A stretch of 64,000 nucleotides of DNA from Neocallimastix lanati (nom. inval.) (taxonomy: Eukaryota; Neocallimastigomycota; Neocallimastigomycetes; Neocallimastigales; Neocallimastigaceae), in contig JACVTC010000012.1 in NCBI GenBank assembly GCA_016946835.1, positions 48,501 through 112,500 of the forward strand, read 5' to 3'. Positions 12,765 through 26,600 of the stretch are shown one piece after another. Every line of letters starts with the position of its first letter. Position 1 is the stretch's first letter. The translations under genes were made by a program, and so were the position numbers. The notes under the pieces are model-generated. The model was not told the origin of the DNA, did no database searches, and was given only the letters and a program-made list of their open reading frames with translations.

Positions 12765-14261
12765 TCTGACTTTAAAAAAGAATTTTAGTAAAATAATCGT
12801 TGATAGGAAACAATATTATGTCAAAAAAAAAAAAATAAAATAAATAAATTAAACTAAATTTTAAAATATGATAAAGGTTGCTCATTATGTCAATTTAAAG
12901 AAAAAATAAAACTGATCAAAATAAACATGACTGCAAAATTTACAAAACGTATAAAATATAAAACAGTTGATAAAAGGAAGTTATTACAAGTTAAAGAAAA
13001 ACGCTCTTAAACATATATAAAAGAAAATTATTTATAAGTATTTATACATATCAAATGAGTATATATAAATATATACTATAATAATGGAGGAGACCATATG
13101 TCAAAGATCTCATACAAAAATAATTAGAAATATAATATTCCAAATATTCAAGGGAAATATAATAGAATGGTAACTCCTATCTTGAAATTAGTACATTCTA
13201 ACAATAATGATATTATTAAACCTAGCATGAAATGGGTTTAGATGATAACTAATTCAACATAATCATAATTCAAACCTGTGATGAAAGATATAATATAATA
13301 ATAAATAAATGCATGAGTTATATACAAATGGATAATGCTTATCCATTTATAAACTCTACTTATTGATTGAAAAGTATTTTAAAGTTATAATCATTAAATA
13401 TTTTAATGATGAGAAAATTCATATATAAAAAAACCTTTTAAGAATTTGAATTTTAGGAGGAAGCAGGTAAAATAAAATAAAGAACTTAAATATTAAAGGA
13501 AAGTTGATTAACTGATTGCTTGATTATTTTTAAAATAATATTTTTCTTGGAAATGAATAAAATAGCCTGATAGAGAAAATTAACAAAAATTAACCTACAA
13601 GAAATAAAAAAAAATTAACTGAAATATTGAATTTTAATCAATTACGAAACCATTTATATTATTTGCTAATAAGTTTATATGTCTAGAATAATATAATTAA
13701 TTATAAACGCAATAAATTTAGATACCCCAAGATTTTCATCAGGTATACCAATATATATTTAACAATTTACTTTAATAGTTATTGCTAAAAACTACAAGCG
13801 AAAATATATAAGAGTTAGCGCTTATCTTCAAAACGGATTATAATTGAAAGTGATGTAAAACTAAATATACAAGAGGTATTCACACAAACTGATATCACCT
13901 CTTCAAGAGGAGAAAGGTTTCCATCATACAAATGGTAATATATAAACCATATATAATAAGAGATGTCTTAGATACGTCTAAAAGTAATGATGTAATAGTA
14001 TTAAATACTTAGTTTTAGGAGGAAATTATTAGATTATAAATATATTTAAGAAATTATTATAACAATATTTAAATTAAATTAAAAAATTAATATTACTGTA
14101 AAATTACTAGATTCATGGAAAATTAAAGGTTAATTTAGAATATAAATAAATAATAGTTTAATAATATCAAGTTAATGTTGTAAAAATAGGATAATTTTAT
14201 ATACACATATTCACCATTAAACCTATTTATTCATTATAGAATAACTAGATTTAAGGGGGAA

Positions 14262-14512
14262 TGTTAGAATAGGCGAAATGTATGAAAAATAAACTTCAAA
14301 TGTATTGAAACATATTGTAATAAATAATAATAAATAATAAATAATAAATAATTGAATAATAAATAATAAATAATAAATAATAGATAATAAATAATAGATA
14401 ATAAATAATAAATAATAGATAATAGATAATAGATAATAGATAATAAGTAATAAATAATAAATAATATATTGATACAATTAATACTAACCAAAAACTATTC
14501 TAAATTATTTCA
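14262..14512 (+). repeat. 3' LTR of the copia remnant, expanded by a microsatellite
   Basis: Begins TGTTAGAAT directly after the polypurine tract. It is about 250 bp against 107 bp for the 5' LTR because a (aataataaat)-like array of about 140 bp (14320-14466) has expanded or been retained inside it. The end near 14512 (tttca) is approximate. Confidence 0.55.
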
Positions 14513-15607
14513 ACTATTAAATAATTATATTATTATTAATAAAGAAATATATAAAAGAAATTTTGTTATTTATTATAATAGAAAACAAAGTGTAACTATA
14601 TATTTAATTATAAAGGAATATATTTATATATATAAAATATATATATATATATATATACATTTAACAAACTATAAATATTAAGCTATTATTATATTACGAT
14701 ATAATTTTTTTTTTTTTTTTTAAAAAATTTAACTCGATATAACGATATATGATAGAAAAAAAAAATGGTTAACTCCTCTCAATAAATATTATATAATAGA
14801 TCTCCTATTTATTTATTTTGTTATATTTATTTAGTTATTTAGTTATTTATTTAGTTATATATGTATATATTTATTCATTTATTTACTGCTGACCATAAAT
14901 GTAATTTCTTTTATAGTCATATTATTAGAAAATAGAAAAATTAAAAATATAAATAAAAGTATAAAATAGATTCATGTTTTAGGACAATAAATAAGAATGT
15001 AATATATGTTGTAAAAATGAAATATTAAACATAAATAATTAAGGGATTTTTTATGTTATTTATTATTTGTTAAAAGGAAGAAAGGACTTAAAAATCATTT
15101 TATATGGTTACTGAATCATCAGTAAACATTATATATTATATATTATATATATATTTAATAATCATAATATTCAAACAATTTAAAATTAATAAACTATAAA
15201 TATAAAAAATATAAATATAAAAAATATAAAAAATATAAATATAAAAAATATAATATAAATATAAAAAATATATAAATATAAAAAATATAATATATATATA
15301 ATATATATAAAAAAAATATATAAAATAAAAAATATATATATACAATATAAATATATATATATTATATAAAATAAAATATATATATAAATATAAATGTATA
15401 AAATAAAATATATATAAAAATATAAATTATATATATTTACCAAAAAATAAATAAATATATAAATAAATATATAAATAATTTAATATTTAATTATTCCATT
15501 ATTAAATTCAATTATATATATATATATATTTTTTTCCATAGTTTGTATTACTGAAATGGGATAAATAGAATATAGAAATATTGAAAAAAAAAAAAAAAAA
15601 ATAATAA

Positions 15608-15638
<31 letters not shown>

Positions 15639-16038
15639 CCTTTTCATATTAATCTAAATTTATCCATTTTATTAAAATACTTTACTGAAATTTAAAAATT
15701 TAAAAAAAAAAAAAAAAAAAAAATAATAATAATAATATATAAAATAAAATAAAACAAAATATAATAAAATGAAAATGATAATGATAATAATGAAATTATT
15801 ATTATTATTAATTGTATAAAATATATATTTATATATATAGAATAGGAATAGACTTTAATAATATTTATGAAAATAAAAATAAATGAATTTTTTTTAACAT
15901 TAATATTAAAAAAAAAACTTTATGAGTTTTTAGGACGAAATGGTCTTTAACACTTTTCATTCATCAATGCCATAGAATAAAAATTATTACTATTTATTAT
16001 TATTTATTATTATTTATTTTATTTATTATTATATATCA
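14513..16038. other. AT-rich intergenic DNA
   Basis: Dominated by (TA)n, 'aaatataaaaa' periodic sequence at about 15190-15430 and poly-A/poly-T blocks (15580-15640, 15700-15722). Frames here encode only Tyr/Ile/Phe/Lys repeats. Nothing else is supportable. Confidence 0.7.
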
Positions 16039-16330
16039 TGATGAGGATGAGAATGAGAATGATGATGAAATACGAAGCTCAGATTTAATATTTTATAATA
16101 TATATTTTATGTAATAATAATATTTTATTTAAGAGAGAAGAATCATCTTTTTTCTAAATAATAATTATTATATATATTATATTAATTTCATTTATTACAA
16201 AGCATAATGAACTTAATCTTATTTACTATTTTTTACAATCCTCTATACATGATGTCTTTATTAAATTTTATTATTTATATTTATATATACATTTTATGAT
16301 TTATTGATTTTATTTTAGTCTATTTTGATC
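16039..16330 (-). repeat. 3' LTR of the 16-20 kb copia element
   Basis: Matches the right LTR in several blocks from 'gaagctcagattt' (about 16074) to 'cttatttactatt'. The internal boundary near 16330 is approximate. Confidence 0.55.
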
Positions 16331-16597
16331 ATTGAAAAATTATGTCATTAAATTTTTTTAATGTTATTACCGGATACTGGTTTTGTTAAAAGGATCTGCA
16401 AGCATACCAGTTGTTTGTTCTCTCATACTCTAATCTTATACTCTTTTCTTTTATTTTTTTCTTGAATATGTTTGCATCTTGTATCGATAAGTTTACTTCT
16501 TCCTTTTTGCATATTTATCTTCAGCTATTGCTTTGCAGGCTTTATTATCTACTTTTTATTGTTATTAAAACATTTTTATTAGTTATTTCTTTGAATA

Positions 16598-16641
<44 letters not shown>

Positions 16642-16649
<8 letters not shown>

Positions 16650-19600
16650 TATTCCATGTTTTTATACATTCAGTAAGACTAACAATTTTAGCTTCTGCTG
16701 TGGATAAAGTAACATTTTTTTGAATTTGTGATTTCCAGGATATTGGATTATTTCCAAGTAAGAATATATATCCACTAACAGATCTTCTAGTGGCTTCATC
16801 ATTAGCATATAGCATAATCAGCATCTGAAAATCCAACGAGTCTACTTTTTTTCCATTATGGTAAATTAATTTATTTATTGTAGATTTAAAATATTGAAAT
16901 ATTAGTAGTAATGCTTTATAGTCTATAGTTGTTGGGTGTTCACAATTTCTTGAAGCTTGGTGGACTGCCTATGTAATATCTGGTCTAGATTTTATTACAA
17001 TATATAATAGTGAACCTAAAAGTGATTTGTATTTTCCAACATCTACAGGTTATGCATTTTTTCTTTCTTCATTTGAAATTTTTCTATATGAATATTTTAT
17101 CATTTTAATTTTATTCATACTATAAATATTAATAATTTTATTTATATAATCTTCTTGATTTATTTTATAACCATCTTTAGTTTTATAAATATTTATTCCA
17201 ATAATTTTTCTGATATCAGGATTCTTTTGAAATTGTATATTTACTTTTTAATTTCTTAATTATTTTTTTTTTTTTTTGATTTCATAATCTTTAATCTTCA
17301 CCAATTATTAAAATGTCATCAACATATAATGTTAATAATCCTATTAATTTATTTTCTTTATTATATTTTCCAAATAAGCATTTATCTGATTTATATTGTT
17401 TAAAAACCGATTAACTTAAAATAATTAGTGATTTCTTCTTTCCACATACGTCCAGCTTGTTTTTAAACCATATAGTGCTCTTTTCAATAACCATACTTTA
17501 TTTTTGTTATAATTTTTATCTCCTTTTTGGAATATTAACACATATATTGTTTCATTATTAAGCTCAACATTTAAATATGCTACTTTTATATCTAATTGTT
17601 TTAAATTCCATTTATTTATTGAAGCTATTGCGATGGTAATTTTTAAACTATCAGATTGTGCTGTAGGTGAATATATTGAAATAAAGACTTCACCTTCCTT
17701 TTGCTACTAATCTAGCTTTTTTTTTTTTTTAGTATCATCTTTTTTTATTGCTAAAACCCACCTTGTATCTATAATATTCGCATTTTTTTTTGGTATATCA
17801 TCAAAATTGACTACCATCATTACATTTTTATGGGACATATTTTTAATTTCATTTCTTTATAGCTATGTTCCATTCTTTTGAATCTTTTGAAATCATAGCT
17901 TCTTTATATGTACTTAGACATTGTGTTGTCATCATATTGAAAATTTCATCTTTTTCATCAATATTTTTATTTTTGGATAATATTTCTTTTCTTATATTTA
18001 ATGTTTGGTTATCTGATTCATCGTCTGAGCCTTCATCATCTTGAATGCCAAAGTGAATAATCTACATCGTGAATATTGAATTTTGAATAATTGTCACAAT
18101 TATTATTTTGAATATCCACATTAATATTATTGATATTTGAAGTAATATCAAATGTAAATAAATTTTCATCATTTGGGTAAATATTGATGATAATATTATT
18201 ATCTTTATATATTATTTGTAATCTATCTTTTTTATTGATATTTTCCATATTTGTTTTATTACCATGACTTAAGATGTGATGTGTTAAGATTAGATTGTTT
18301 TTAATGTTTGATGCATAATGTACATTTGATAATTTGAATTTTATTATTTTTGAAATTTCCATAATATGTACCAGAGCAATTGATTTTATCATTAGAATTT
18401 TGAATATTATTTAGTTGGTTTAGTTGGTTTATGTTGTTGGTTAAAATTAATCCTGTACCATGATCTATAATCCTTGTTGTATATTTATTATCTGTTTTTA
18501 AATAAGTTACAATTAATATTGTTTTGTAATAAAGATATATTTCTAGTAAGGCTAATGTAATCATCATTTGTGTTTGATGAGTACTCTGAATTATTTTCAT
18601 TTATCTTAGAAGAGTGGAACTTAATTTGGTTGTTAATATTATTTTTATTATTATTATATATATTTGTTGTATTTTTATTTTTATTATTTTTATTGAATGG
18701 ATTATAGTATCATTCTTCAATAATATGTCCATCTTTTTTTTTTACATAGGAGACAGTGTAAGATTTTTTTATTTTTATTATTTCTATTTCTCGAATTATT
18801 AGGTTTATTTTGAATGTTATTATTTCTGTATTCCGTTTGTTTGCTATTATTTTAAATATAATTAATTTTATTATTTTCATTATTATTTGATAAATTATTA
18901 TTAATTTGAGTGTTTAGATAATTGTTGATTCTTTCTTCGTAATTTCTCATTTTTTTTTTGCAAATCATCATGAAGTTCAATGAATTTTTTTATATTTGTA
19001 AGTTATCGTAAAATTAAATTCAATATTTTTTAATTTAGCATAGGCGTAGATGATTTTACTTTCTTCAGTTCGTTTGTTTTTATTTAATTTGTCACATTTC
19101 TATATCATATTGTTCAAATAGATTTTTGAGTTCATTGAAATATAGAATATAATTGTTATTATTAATTTCTAAATTTTTTTTTTTTTTTTTTTTTTTTTGC
19201 ATTAATAAAATTTAATAAAGATTCTCCTGATTTGTAGAATTGTTTTTTTTAAAGTCTATCAATCTTTTGGTATGCAGTCCCACAACCTTTTAGATTAGCC
19301 TTACTTTCTAAGTCTAAGCTACCTGATATTATTGATTGAACTGCGTTATCATATTTTATTTGCCTTCTAGTCATGTTATCATACACAAATTTTTTTTTAT
19401 TTTTCAATATATTCGTCATAATCTTGTACAATTAGATGACGTTTTAATTCAATAAACCAATCTTCAAAATTTAAGGTATATAATTTAAAATCTTTGTAAT
19501 TAAATAGGGATTTAATTAGTAAATCTTTATAGACATAATTTTGAAATAAATTCTCATTTTGAGGAATATTATCGTCATTCTTATTAATGTCTTCATTTTT

Positions 19601-19689
19601 ATTCATAATAGGATTGATGAAGAAGAAGCGGAACTAACTTCAGAGATTTCTGTTTCTTGAGTTCTTTTATTTCCCAAGATTTTAAACAT
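16642..19689 (-). pseudogene. Copia gag-pol pseudogene
   Basis: The reading begins at an ATG at 19689 (MFKILGNKRTQETEISE, compare MFQRMAKRKNNNNNHIEE in the 61-kb element) and shifts frame near 19615. Gag: 19606-19397 (FEDWFIELKRHLI) and 19431-19249 (RRQIKYDNAVQSIISGSL). A zinc knuckle near 18725-18760 keeps C..C....H but the last Cys codon has become TGA. Protease near 18440-18480 reads RIIDHGTGL: the DSG active site is changed to DHG. Integrase zinc region 18392-18036 ends DYSLWHSR. RT traces lie at about 17000-17900, heavily broken. RNase H 16836-16642 keeps ANDEATRRSVSGYIFLLG and STAEA. Many stops and shifts; dead. Confidence 0.75.
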
Positions 19690-19847
19690 CAAAATTTTTA
19701 ATACAATTTTATTTATTTATTTTATATTTAATTATTTAATAAATTAATTATACATTTATTTATTTTTTATAAAAAAAAAAAAAAATTTAAATTTGAATAT
19801 AATTATATAATATTATTTAAATTTATTTATGGTCACTTTCATGATCA

Positions 19848-20099
19848 TGATACCCTTAATCTCTCAGTGAGTGAAGCTCAGATTAATTATTTAATATTAT
19901 ATATTTTATTTATTTAATAATATTTTATTTAATAAAGATAGAATCATTTTCTAAATAATAATTATTATATGTGTTTAGTTTTATTTTATAATAATAAAGC
20001 ATATTGTATATAATTTTATTTACTATATTTTATCATAATTAATATTTTATATAATAATTCTTTTTATTAATATAATTTATAATAAATATTCCTATAACA
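19848..20099 (-). repeat. 5' LTR of the 16-20 kb copia element
   Basis: On the minus strand it starts TGTTATAGGAAT and ends GATTAAGGGTATCA, 252 bp. Length and ends agree with the LTR at 60760-61016 (257 bp, TGTTAAAG...GTTTCA). Confidence 0.6.
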
Positions 20100-20424
20100 A
20101 ATATTTTTATTAATAAATTTAATATTTTTATAATAAATCTTTTATTAATAAATATTCATAATGAATATTTAATCTTTATAATAATTTATCTTAATATTTT
20201 TTATTATATTCTATATACAAATACCTTATTAACTTATTAATTATAAAATAATTAATATTTAGTAATATTTTTGTAATAAATTTTTCATTAATATTTTTAT
20301 TAATATTTTTATTGACTTCCAAAATATACCTTTTTAAATACTATATAAAGTCCCATAATAATAATAATAATAATAATTTTTATAATTATTTTTTTAATAT
20401 TCCAATTGCCTAAAACATATTTTT

Positions 20425-20457
<33 letters not shown>

Positions 20458-20930
20458 TCTACATTGGTCTTTCCCCTTCTAAAATAAAATCCTGGATAAT
20501 AAAGAAATATTTTTTTTTTCTGTCTAATTCAAATAAATAGTTTATTATAATAAAGATTAATAAATAGGAAATGAAATAATATAATAATTGAATGCAAAAA
20601 TAAAATATATATTAATAAAAGTTTCTGTGTACAATTATAAATATTTTATTTTTAATTTAAAATAATAGAATAGTTAAAACAAACAATAATATAATTGTTG
20701 ATAATAAAAATAACTATATTAAGATAATAAATGAATAAATAAAAGGTTATAATTAGAATAAGTTATTATTAATATTAGAATTCAATAATAATTAAATAGA
20801 ATAATAAAATAAATAATAATAATAATAATAATAATTGAAATGAAATGTAATAATAAAATAATGATTAATAACTAAAGATGTATATTTAATAATATAATTA
20901 TCTTGATATTATTAAAATTATTGAAATGGA
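20100..20930. other. AT-rich intergenic DNA
   Basis: Irregular ATTAAT-rich sequence at 20040-20330, (aat)n at about 20353-20380, a T run at about 20430-20455 and (aat)n near 20813-20833. No gene or recognisable element. Confidence 0.65.
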
Positions 20931-22580
20931 TGATTAGTATGATTCTGAAGCCATGTGAAAACTTCAGAGAATGTATATATCAATGCGTATCAGACTTGTA
21001 ATGAGTGTTTCTTGGTGGAAAATATTGACATTACCAACAGAAAACTTAGAGTGATTCCATAGACTATATGATTGTTAAAGAAACAAGATGAGTACAGGAA
21101 TTATCTTCAAAGGACTACTTGACTTGAGACATGATACCTAAGATATAAATCTCTGCCCTCTACAGCCTTGGCGTATTTAGATCCATTCTTTTTCTGGAAA
21201 TATTTGTAGTTTGGAATAGGAAGTATTAAACTTTACATGGATTTCTAGCATCATTGGTACCATTTCCTGTCTATCTGAAAACATTGGAATAATGGTTTTT
21301 AAAAAATAGTATTGAAGTACTCCAATACTATCTCTTTTCACAAAATTCCATTCATTGGTATTCCCACTAAGACAAAAAAAAAAAAAAAGAAAACTTTTCT
21401 GTATTAGAATGTGAAATTGGATTTTTGAGAGAGATGAAATTAATGTTATATTGAGTTCATTAAGTTCATGATTGGTATTTATAATATTTACTAAATTAGT
21501 TGAACTGAGATTTACTGAGTTTGTATTATTGAATATGCTATTAGATATTAAAATTTTGTTTTTAAATTGTTGAAAAGAAACCTTATAATAACATTTGGAA
21601 CATCTCCCATATGAAATTTTAACTCCTGATATTTTTTTTTTTTTTTTTTTTAAATACTTTTTTTCAAACATTTTTATGGTTGAAATTTGGTGTGTATACT
21701 TTTATCTTGAAGTAACTATCATTAAATTTAGTAATTCTTTTCACAAACAAAATATTATCTTTAAAATATTTTTTGCATCTTGAATGAGTAAATTTCTTCA
21801 TTTCAGCATTGGTTCATGAGTGTATACTACGGATAAAAATCAACCTTGTATTGTTAATAGATGTTTCATAACAGTTGAGAGTCTCTGTGAAATATCTTTT
21901 CCATAATGAATCAGATTATAAATTGAAAAAAAAAAAATGAAATTAAATGAAATTAATATAAGCTAAAATACTAAAAGCTAAGAAATATAAATATAAAATA
22001 AAAAAATTTATAAAAATATATAAAAATATAGTTATAGAAAATTTAAAAAAAAAGTAAAGTGAAGTTTTTTCTTTTTTCAGTAGTTGATAATTATTTAAGT
22101 AAAATAATAAATTTATATTTTGTTAAAATGAATAATCGCTCTCTTTTTTTTTTTTTTTTTTTTTTATCTTTAAATTTTTTGGTTTTTCTAATCGATTATA
22201 AAAGCACGGTGTAATGTAATAATTTTCTGTAAAATAATCATATATAAACTAAAATGTAGAGGTAAATAAAATGTTAGTGGTGAAAAACTATAAAAAAAAA
22301 AGATTCCTATCCGTTAAATAAAGCCTTAAGCACAATACTTTGGAGTGAATCAATCTCCTATATTTTCATTTTACAATTGCTACATGAAAGTTTAAATAAT
22401 ACTATAGAAAATATATATATATTCAAAAAATAATGCTAAAGTAAAAGATAAAATATTAAACAATATGTATATATTATTAATTATACAACTCCAATATTAC
22501 TACATATCCAGTTTAAAACAATATAACACATCAGGTTCACTTTCTACAGTGTTCCATTACTCTAATTTTCTCTCTTATTT
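20931..22580 (-). mobile_element. LINE 5'-side fragment (endonuclease side)
   Basis: This 1.65-kb block aligns with 58810-60490 throughout: shared segments include 'ccatgtgaaaacttcagag', 'acttgtaatgagtgtttct', 'attatcttcaaaggact' and, at the far end, 'gattccyatycgttaaataa'. That second copy continues into LINE endonuclease-side and C-terminal sequence, so this is the 5' half of a LINE on the minus strand lacking its RT half. A 164-residue frame (21671-21177) is the longest remnant; it includes QEMVPMMLEIHVKF, has no catalytic motif I can name, and contains a poly-Phe run from an A/T slip. Confidence 0.6.
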
Positions 22581-23687
22581 GTTATTCAATTATTTATTAT
22601 TCAATTATTTATTATTTTAATTTTCAAACAAATCAAAATTTATATAATAATAAATAAAAATAAAATAAAGTAAAATAAAAAAAAAAAAAAAAAAAAAAAA
22701 AAATTAAAACAACAAATTCATATAAAAAATATAAGATAATAATAGAAAAAAAAAATATATATATATATATATAAATTTTTAATAAATTGTCTAATATAAA
22801 TATTATTAAAGTACAAATTGAATAAAATAAAATAATATAAATAGTCGAATATAAATATTATTAAAGTACAGATTGAATAAAATAAAATAATATAAATAGT
22901 CGAATATAAATATTATTAAAGTACAGATTGAATAAAATAAAATAATATAAATAGTCGAATATAAATATTATTAAAGTACAGATTGAATTAAATAAAATAA
23001 TATAAAATAAAAATAAAATAAAAAATAAATTAATGCGCAAACAACAATAATAAGAAGAAAAAGAACATAATTATTTACTTTTAATAAATATATAAAAATA
23101 TATTTTTATTTATTTATTAACTTTTTAACTATTTTTTTTTTTTTTAATTATTAATTATTATTATTAGTAATTAGGATATGGAAAGATTTCATTTTTTATT
23201 TTTTTTTTTTTTTTTTTTGAATAAAAAAAAAAAAATAAAAATATTTTTAAAATAATATGATATTTATTACTATTATATTAATTATTATTATTATAGTTAT
23301 GTATTTTTTATTAATTTTTAAAAAATAAAATAAAATAAAATAACAAATTTAATATAATAAAAAAAATTTGTTGTATTTTATTTTATTTTTTGATTTTACT
23401 AATAGATTTTTATATCTCTAACAAAATATAAATTCTATATTTTGTAATATTTAATAAAAATATTATATTATTAACTATATTTTATTATTCCTATTAAAAT
23501 TAGGATTAATATTATTTTCACTTTTTTTTTTTTTTTTTTTTTTTTTTTGTTTCTTAATTTTATTTTATTTTATATTTTTTAATAATAATAATAATAATAA
23601 TAATTTTATTATTATTATTCTTTTCTTTTAAATTAACTTTTTAAATTATCTAAATTTTTTTATTTTTAATTTTTTTTAATTTTTCTT
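22581..23687. other. 3' flank of ABC2 with inserted minisatellite
   Basis: From about 22650 this matches the ABC1 and ABC3 downstream flanks. The match is interrupted by the 55-bp tandem array (listed separately) that the other two copies lack. It contains homopolymers and (aat)n. No gene. Confidence 0.65.
22785..23010. repeat. 55-bp tandem repeat, about 4 copies
   Basis: The unit contains 'aatataaatattattaaagt' followed by 'acagattgaataaaataaaa'. Four copies are near-identical; the first has 'gtctaat' for 'gtcgaat' and the last 'gaattaaat' for 'gaataaaat'. It is found only beside ABC2. Confidence 0.85.
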
Positions 23688-26600
23688 TTATTCAACTATT
23701 TCAATTCTAGTAGCTTCATCGGTTATTTCTTCTTCATTTTGTTGATTTGGTTTTATTTCTTTTTTACCTTGTTTTCCAAATTCATCAACGTCTACTTTAA
23801 CAATTTCATTATTACCTTTACCATCATGACCTTCTTCGTTTTCTTCTTCTTCTTGTTCACCATATTTATTAGCAAAGTTAAGGAAAACTTGTTCAAGAGA
23901 AGTTTGACTATAACTATAATCGGTAAATATACCTGATTTTCTACAATCTTCCATAATTTCAAAGACACGACTAATATTATCATTATTTCTAACTTCATAT
24001 TTAATTCGTTGTAAAGATTTTACTTCACGTTCATATTCACTCTCTCCAAAGAGTTTTCTACCCACCACAATTTCATTATGGAATTTTTCAATGTCACCTG
24101 TATGAACATCTAAAATATACGTATTACCATATTTCATTTTTAAGTGTTCCGGTGTACCAATACAACGAATCTTACCCTTGACCATAATGGCAATACGATT
24201 ACATAAAAGTTCAGCTTCTTCCATTGAGTGAGTAGACATAATGGTAGAGGAATCATTAGTTTGAAGAGTGGCCTTAATAATATCCCAAACGTAATGACGA
24301 GTCGAAGGATCCATACCAGCAGAAGGTTCATCCATAATAATCTTAGTGGAAGAACAACAGAGTGCTATCAAAATATTAAGCTTACGACGAGTACCACCAC
24401 TCAATTCGGATGGCATCTTATTCTTATGTTCCGTTAAACGACAATAGTTAATGAATTCCTTCGCAATACGCTTAGATTCCTTCTTGGAATGACCACGAAG
24501 GTAAAGGAACATTTCTATATGTTCATATAAGGAATATTCATTCCAAAGGGTATCCTCTTGTGGACAGTAACCGAGGGTGATTTCATTACCTTTTCTTTCT
24601 ACTGTATCCTTTCCATCATAGTAAATATTACCGACGGTTTGTGGGAAGGTGAATGAAGCTGTATTTAATAAACTAGACTTACCAGAACCATTTGGACCAA
24701 GAATACCAAAGCATTCTCTTTTATCTACACCGAGGGAAACATTTTCAAATGCGGTCATCACAATACGACGACTACCCTTATCAGACATATGGAATTCACC
24801 ATACTTGGAGGCATGATCACGTTTAAGGGCATCACCAATTTCTTGTGGCATTAAGCCAAGATCATCATATTCTTGAGCTAGTTTAATCATACGAATTGGA
24901 ATTCTATCATCATTATATACTCTACGGTATTCCTTTAAGATATCATCATCTCCTTCCTTCAACTCCTTGGTATATTTTTCATCAATTTCCTTTGGAGTTT
25001 CAAAGAACCCTTTCTTTGGGTTGTATGTTTTATTGGTTAATAATTTCAGAATGAAGGAATAAAAGCAGATACCGATAATTTCACCAAGAAGACAGGTAAA
25101 TATTTGATTTTTCATAGAGAGAAGACTAAAAATACCAATACTGGTATTGATGGATTCATGTTCAATACCAGCGTTAATCATGGTTCTTACGGTTCTTGAA
25201 ATACCATAGTTAGGGAAGATAGCGGTTAAAAAGACAATAAGGACACCAAGATAAGCCACTATTCCAACATCTTCACCACCTTCATCAGCAATAATACCTT
25301 CATTAAAAGTTTTAATGAGAATAGCGAAGGTGGGAACGACATTGAAGACAAAGAATATAATGAAGGCATTGGCATCGCTCTTAAAGACAAAACTGAGACA
25401 GTATTGGAAGAGAAGACAAGCCACACCACTAATAATGATAAATACAGCTAGAAGAGATAGAGTACTAACATAGAATAATGGGTTAAACCGGAACACTATA
25501 ATGGCACCAATGATCAAAACGCAAGTGACCATAAATACAAGATGATCAGAAATTAAAACAGAGAACCAGTAGCTCTTGTTAGAAATACCGTTTAATTGAA
25601 GTTGCTTCAAAAGTTTTTGAACTCTTTCTCTGACAGCATTCATACCATAGAAGGAGAGAGGGAAAGCAATACAGAAGGTAAAAACTAAAGTGGAATAAAG
25701 CTTGGCTTCACTAATTATCTTTGGATTGAAGTATCCTAGGGGTTGAGAATAAGTACGGATAGTATCGTTAATTTGATTTGAAGCTAAAATGGCATTACTT
25801 AAAGTATTTAAAGTAACTGGAAGAGAATGAACCATTGAATCATTGTAGTAGATATCAAAGTTATAAAAACCATCACTGAATCCGCTAGAGAAACTAGAAA
25901 CAAAATAGGGGGAAGTGGAGATAGTTTTACCTTGTTTAATCATCTCTTGTTTATTTAAGAAATTCAACTTACCACCTTGGAATTCTTGAGTCATAATTTC
26001 TTTACTGATACTACTACTATTATTTCCACCAAAATCGAAATCATAATTCCATTGTTGACTTGGGAAAAGTTTTGAGGAAGAGAGTTCAAGACTTCCATAG
26101 TTGGAAAAAGTATACTTATCAAGTTTTTCTTTAAGAACAGGAACAAAGAAAGAAATAGCTCCAATTGGAACGACAATACCCATGAATAAATATGTTTTTT
26201 GTCTCAAATAAGCTTTAAGACGGTAACGACAAAGACGTAAAGCCGTATTTAACATACCTGGTCTCTTTACATTTTGAGTCTTTGGTAAATCCTTAGCTTT
26301 CACCCTCACTTCTTCACCATTTCTCTTCTTTTCCATTTGTCTTTCTAAACTAACAAATAATTCTTCTAAAAGTGGAGCATTAAGTGAGAAATTATTTAAA
26401 CGTTTACCTCTTTCATTTTCTAAATCTTTAAGAAGATTTGAGAAAAATGGAGAGGATTGAACAGGTAATTTCCAAGTATAAGTATTTGAATTTGATTTTG
26501 AATTGGTATTGCTATTGGTATTAATATTGGTATTGGAAGTAGAAGTAGAAGCGGAATCAGAATTGATATTGATATTGATATTAATATTTGAATCGATGGA

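Larger units (their letters stand above)
12658..14512 (+). mobile_element. Small Ty1/copia remnant between two LTRs
   Basis: The two LTR-like ends (listed separately) flank about 1.5 kb. The interior keeps recognisable integrase scraps on the plus strand: near 13141-13260, NIQGKYNRMVTPILKLVHS, the copia pattern joining the zinc-binding domain to the first catalytic Asp region (here HSN, not HSD); near 13700-13745, NKFRYPKIFIRY, the remains of the KF..K..IFLGY integrase C-terminal motif; and near 13843-13880, IIIESDV, matching the copia xxxRDV motif. Reverse transcriptase and RNase H are not visible, so the element is internally deleted. A polypurine tract, aaggggga (14253-14260), directly precedes the 3' LTR, which fixes the orientation. 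Many stops; non-functional. Confidence 0.65.
16039..20099 (-). mobile_element. Degenerate Ty1/copia element with both LTRs
   Basis: About 4.06 kb, minus strand. The right (5') LTR is about 19848-20099; the left (3') LTR is about 16039-16330. The two share blocks such as 'gaagctcagatt', 'taataatattttatttaa' and 'ctaaataataattattata'. Between them the minus strand reads gag, a zinc-knuckle remnant, protease, integrase zinc domain, RT and RNase H in the copia order (PR-IN-RT-RH). A T run of about 45 bases (about 16600-16643) interrupts the RNase H end. It is related to the element at 60760-64000, with the same gag sequence style. Confidence 0.78.

Noticed and set aside
14223-15443. Several Tyr/Ile/Leu-rich small frames
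   Set aside because: They are translations of (aataataaat) and (aaatataaaaa) microsatellites, with no codon bias or homology.
16411-16707. 98-residue frame with a long Phe run
   Set aside because: It is antisense to copia RNase H and contains a T run of about 45 bases; no support as a gene.
22785-23010. CRISPR array
   Set aside because: The repeats are head-to-tail without unique spacers, in eukaryotic DNA.
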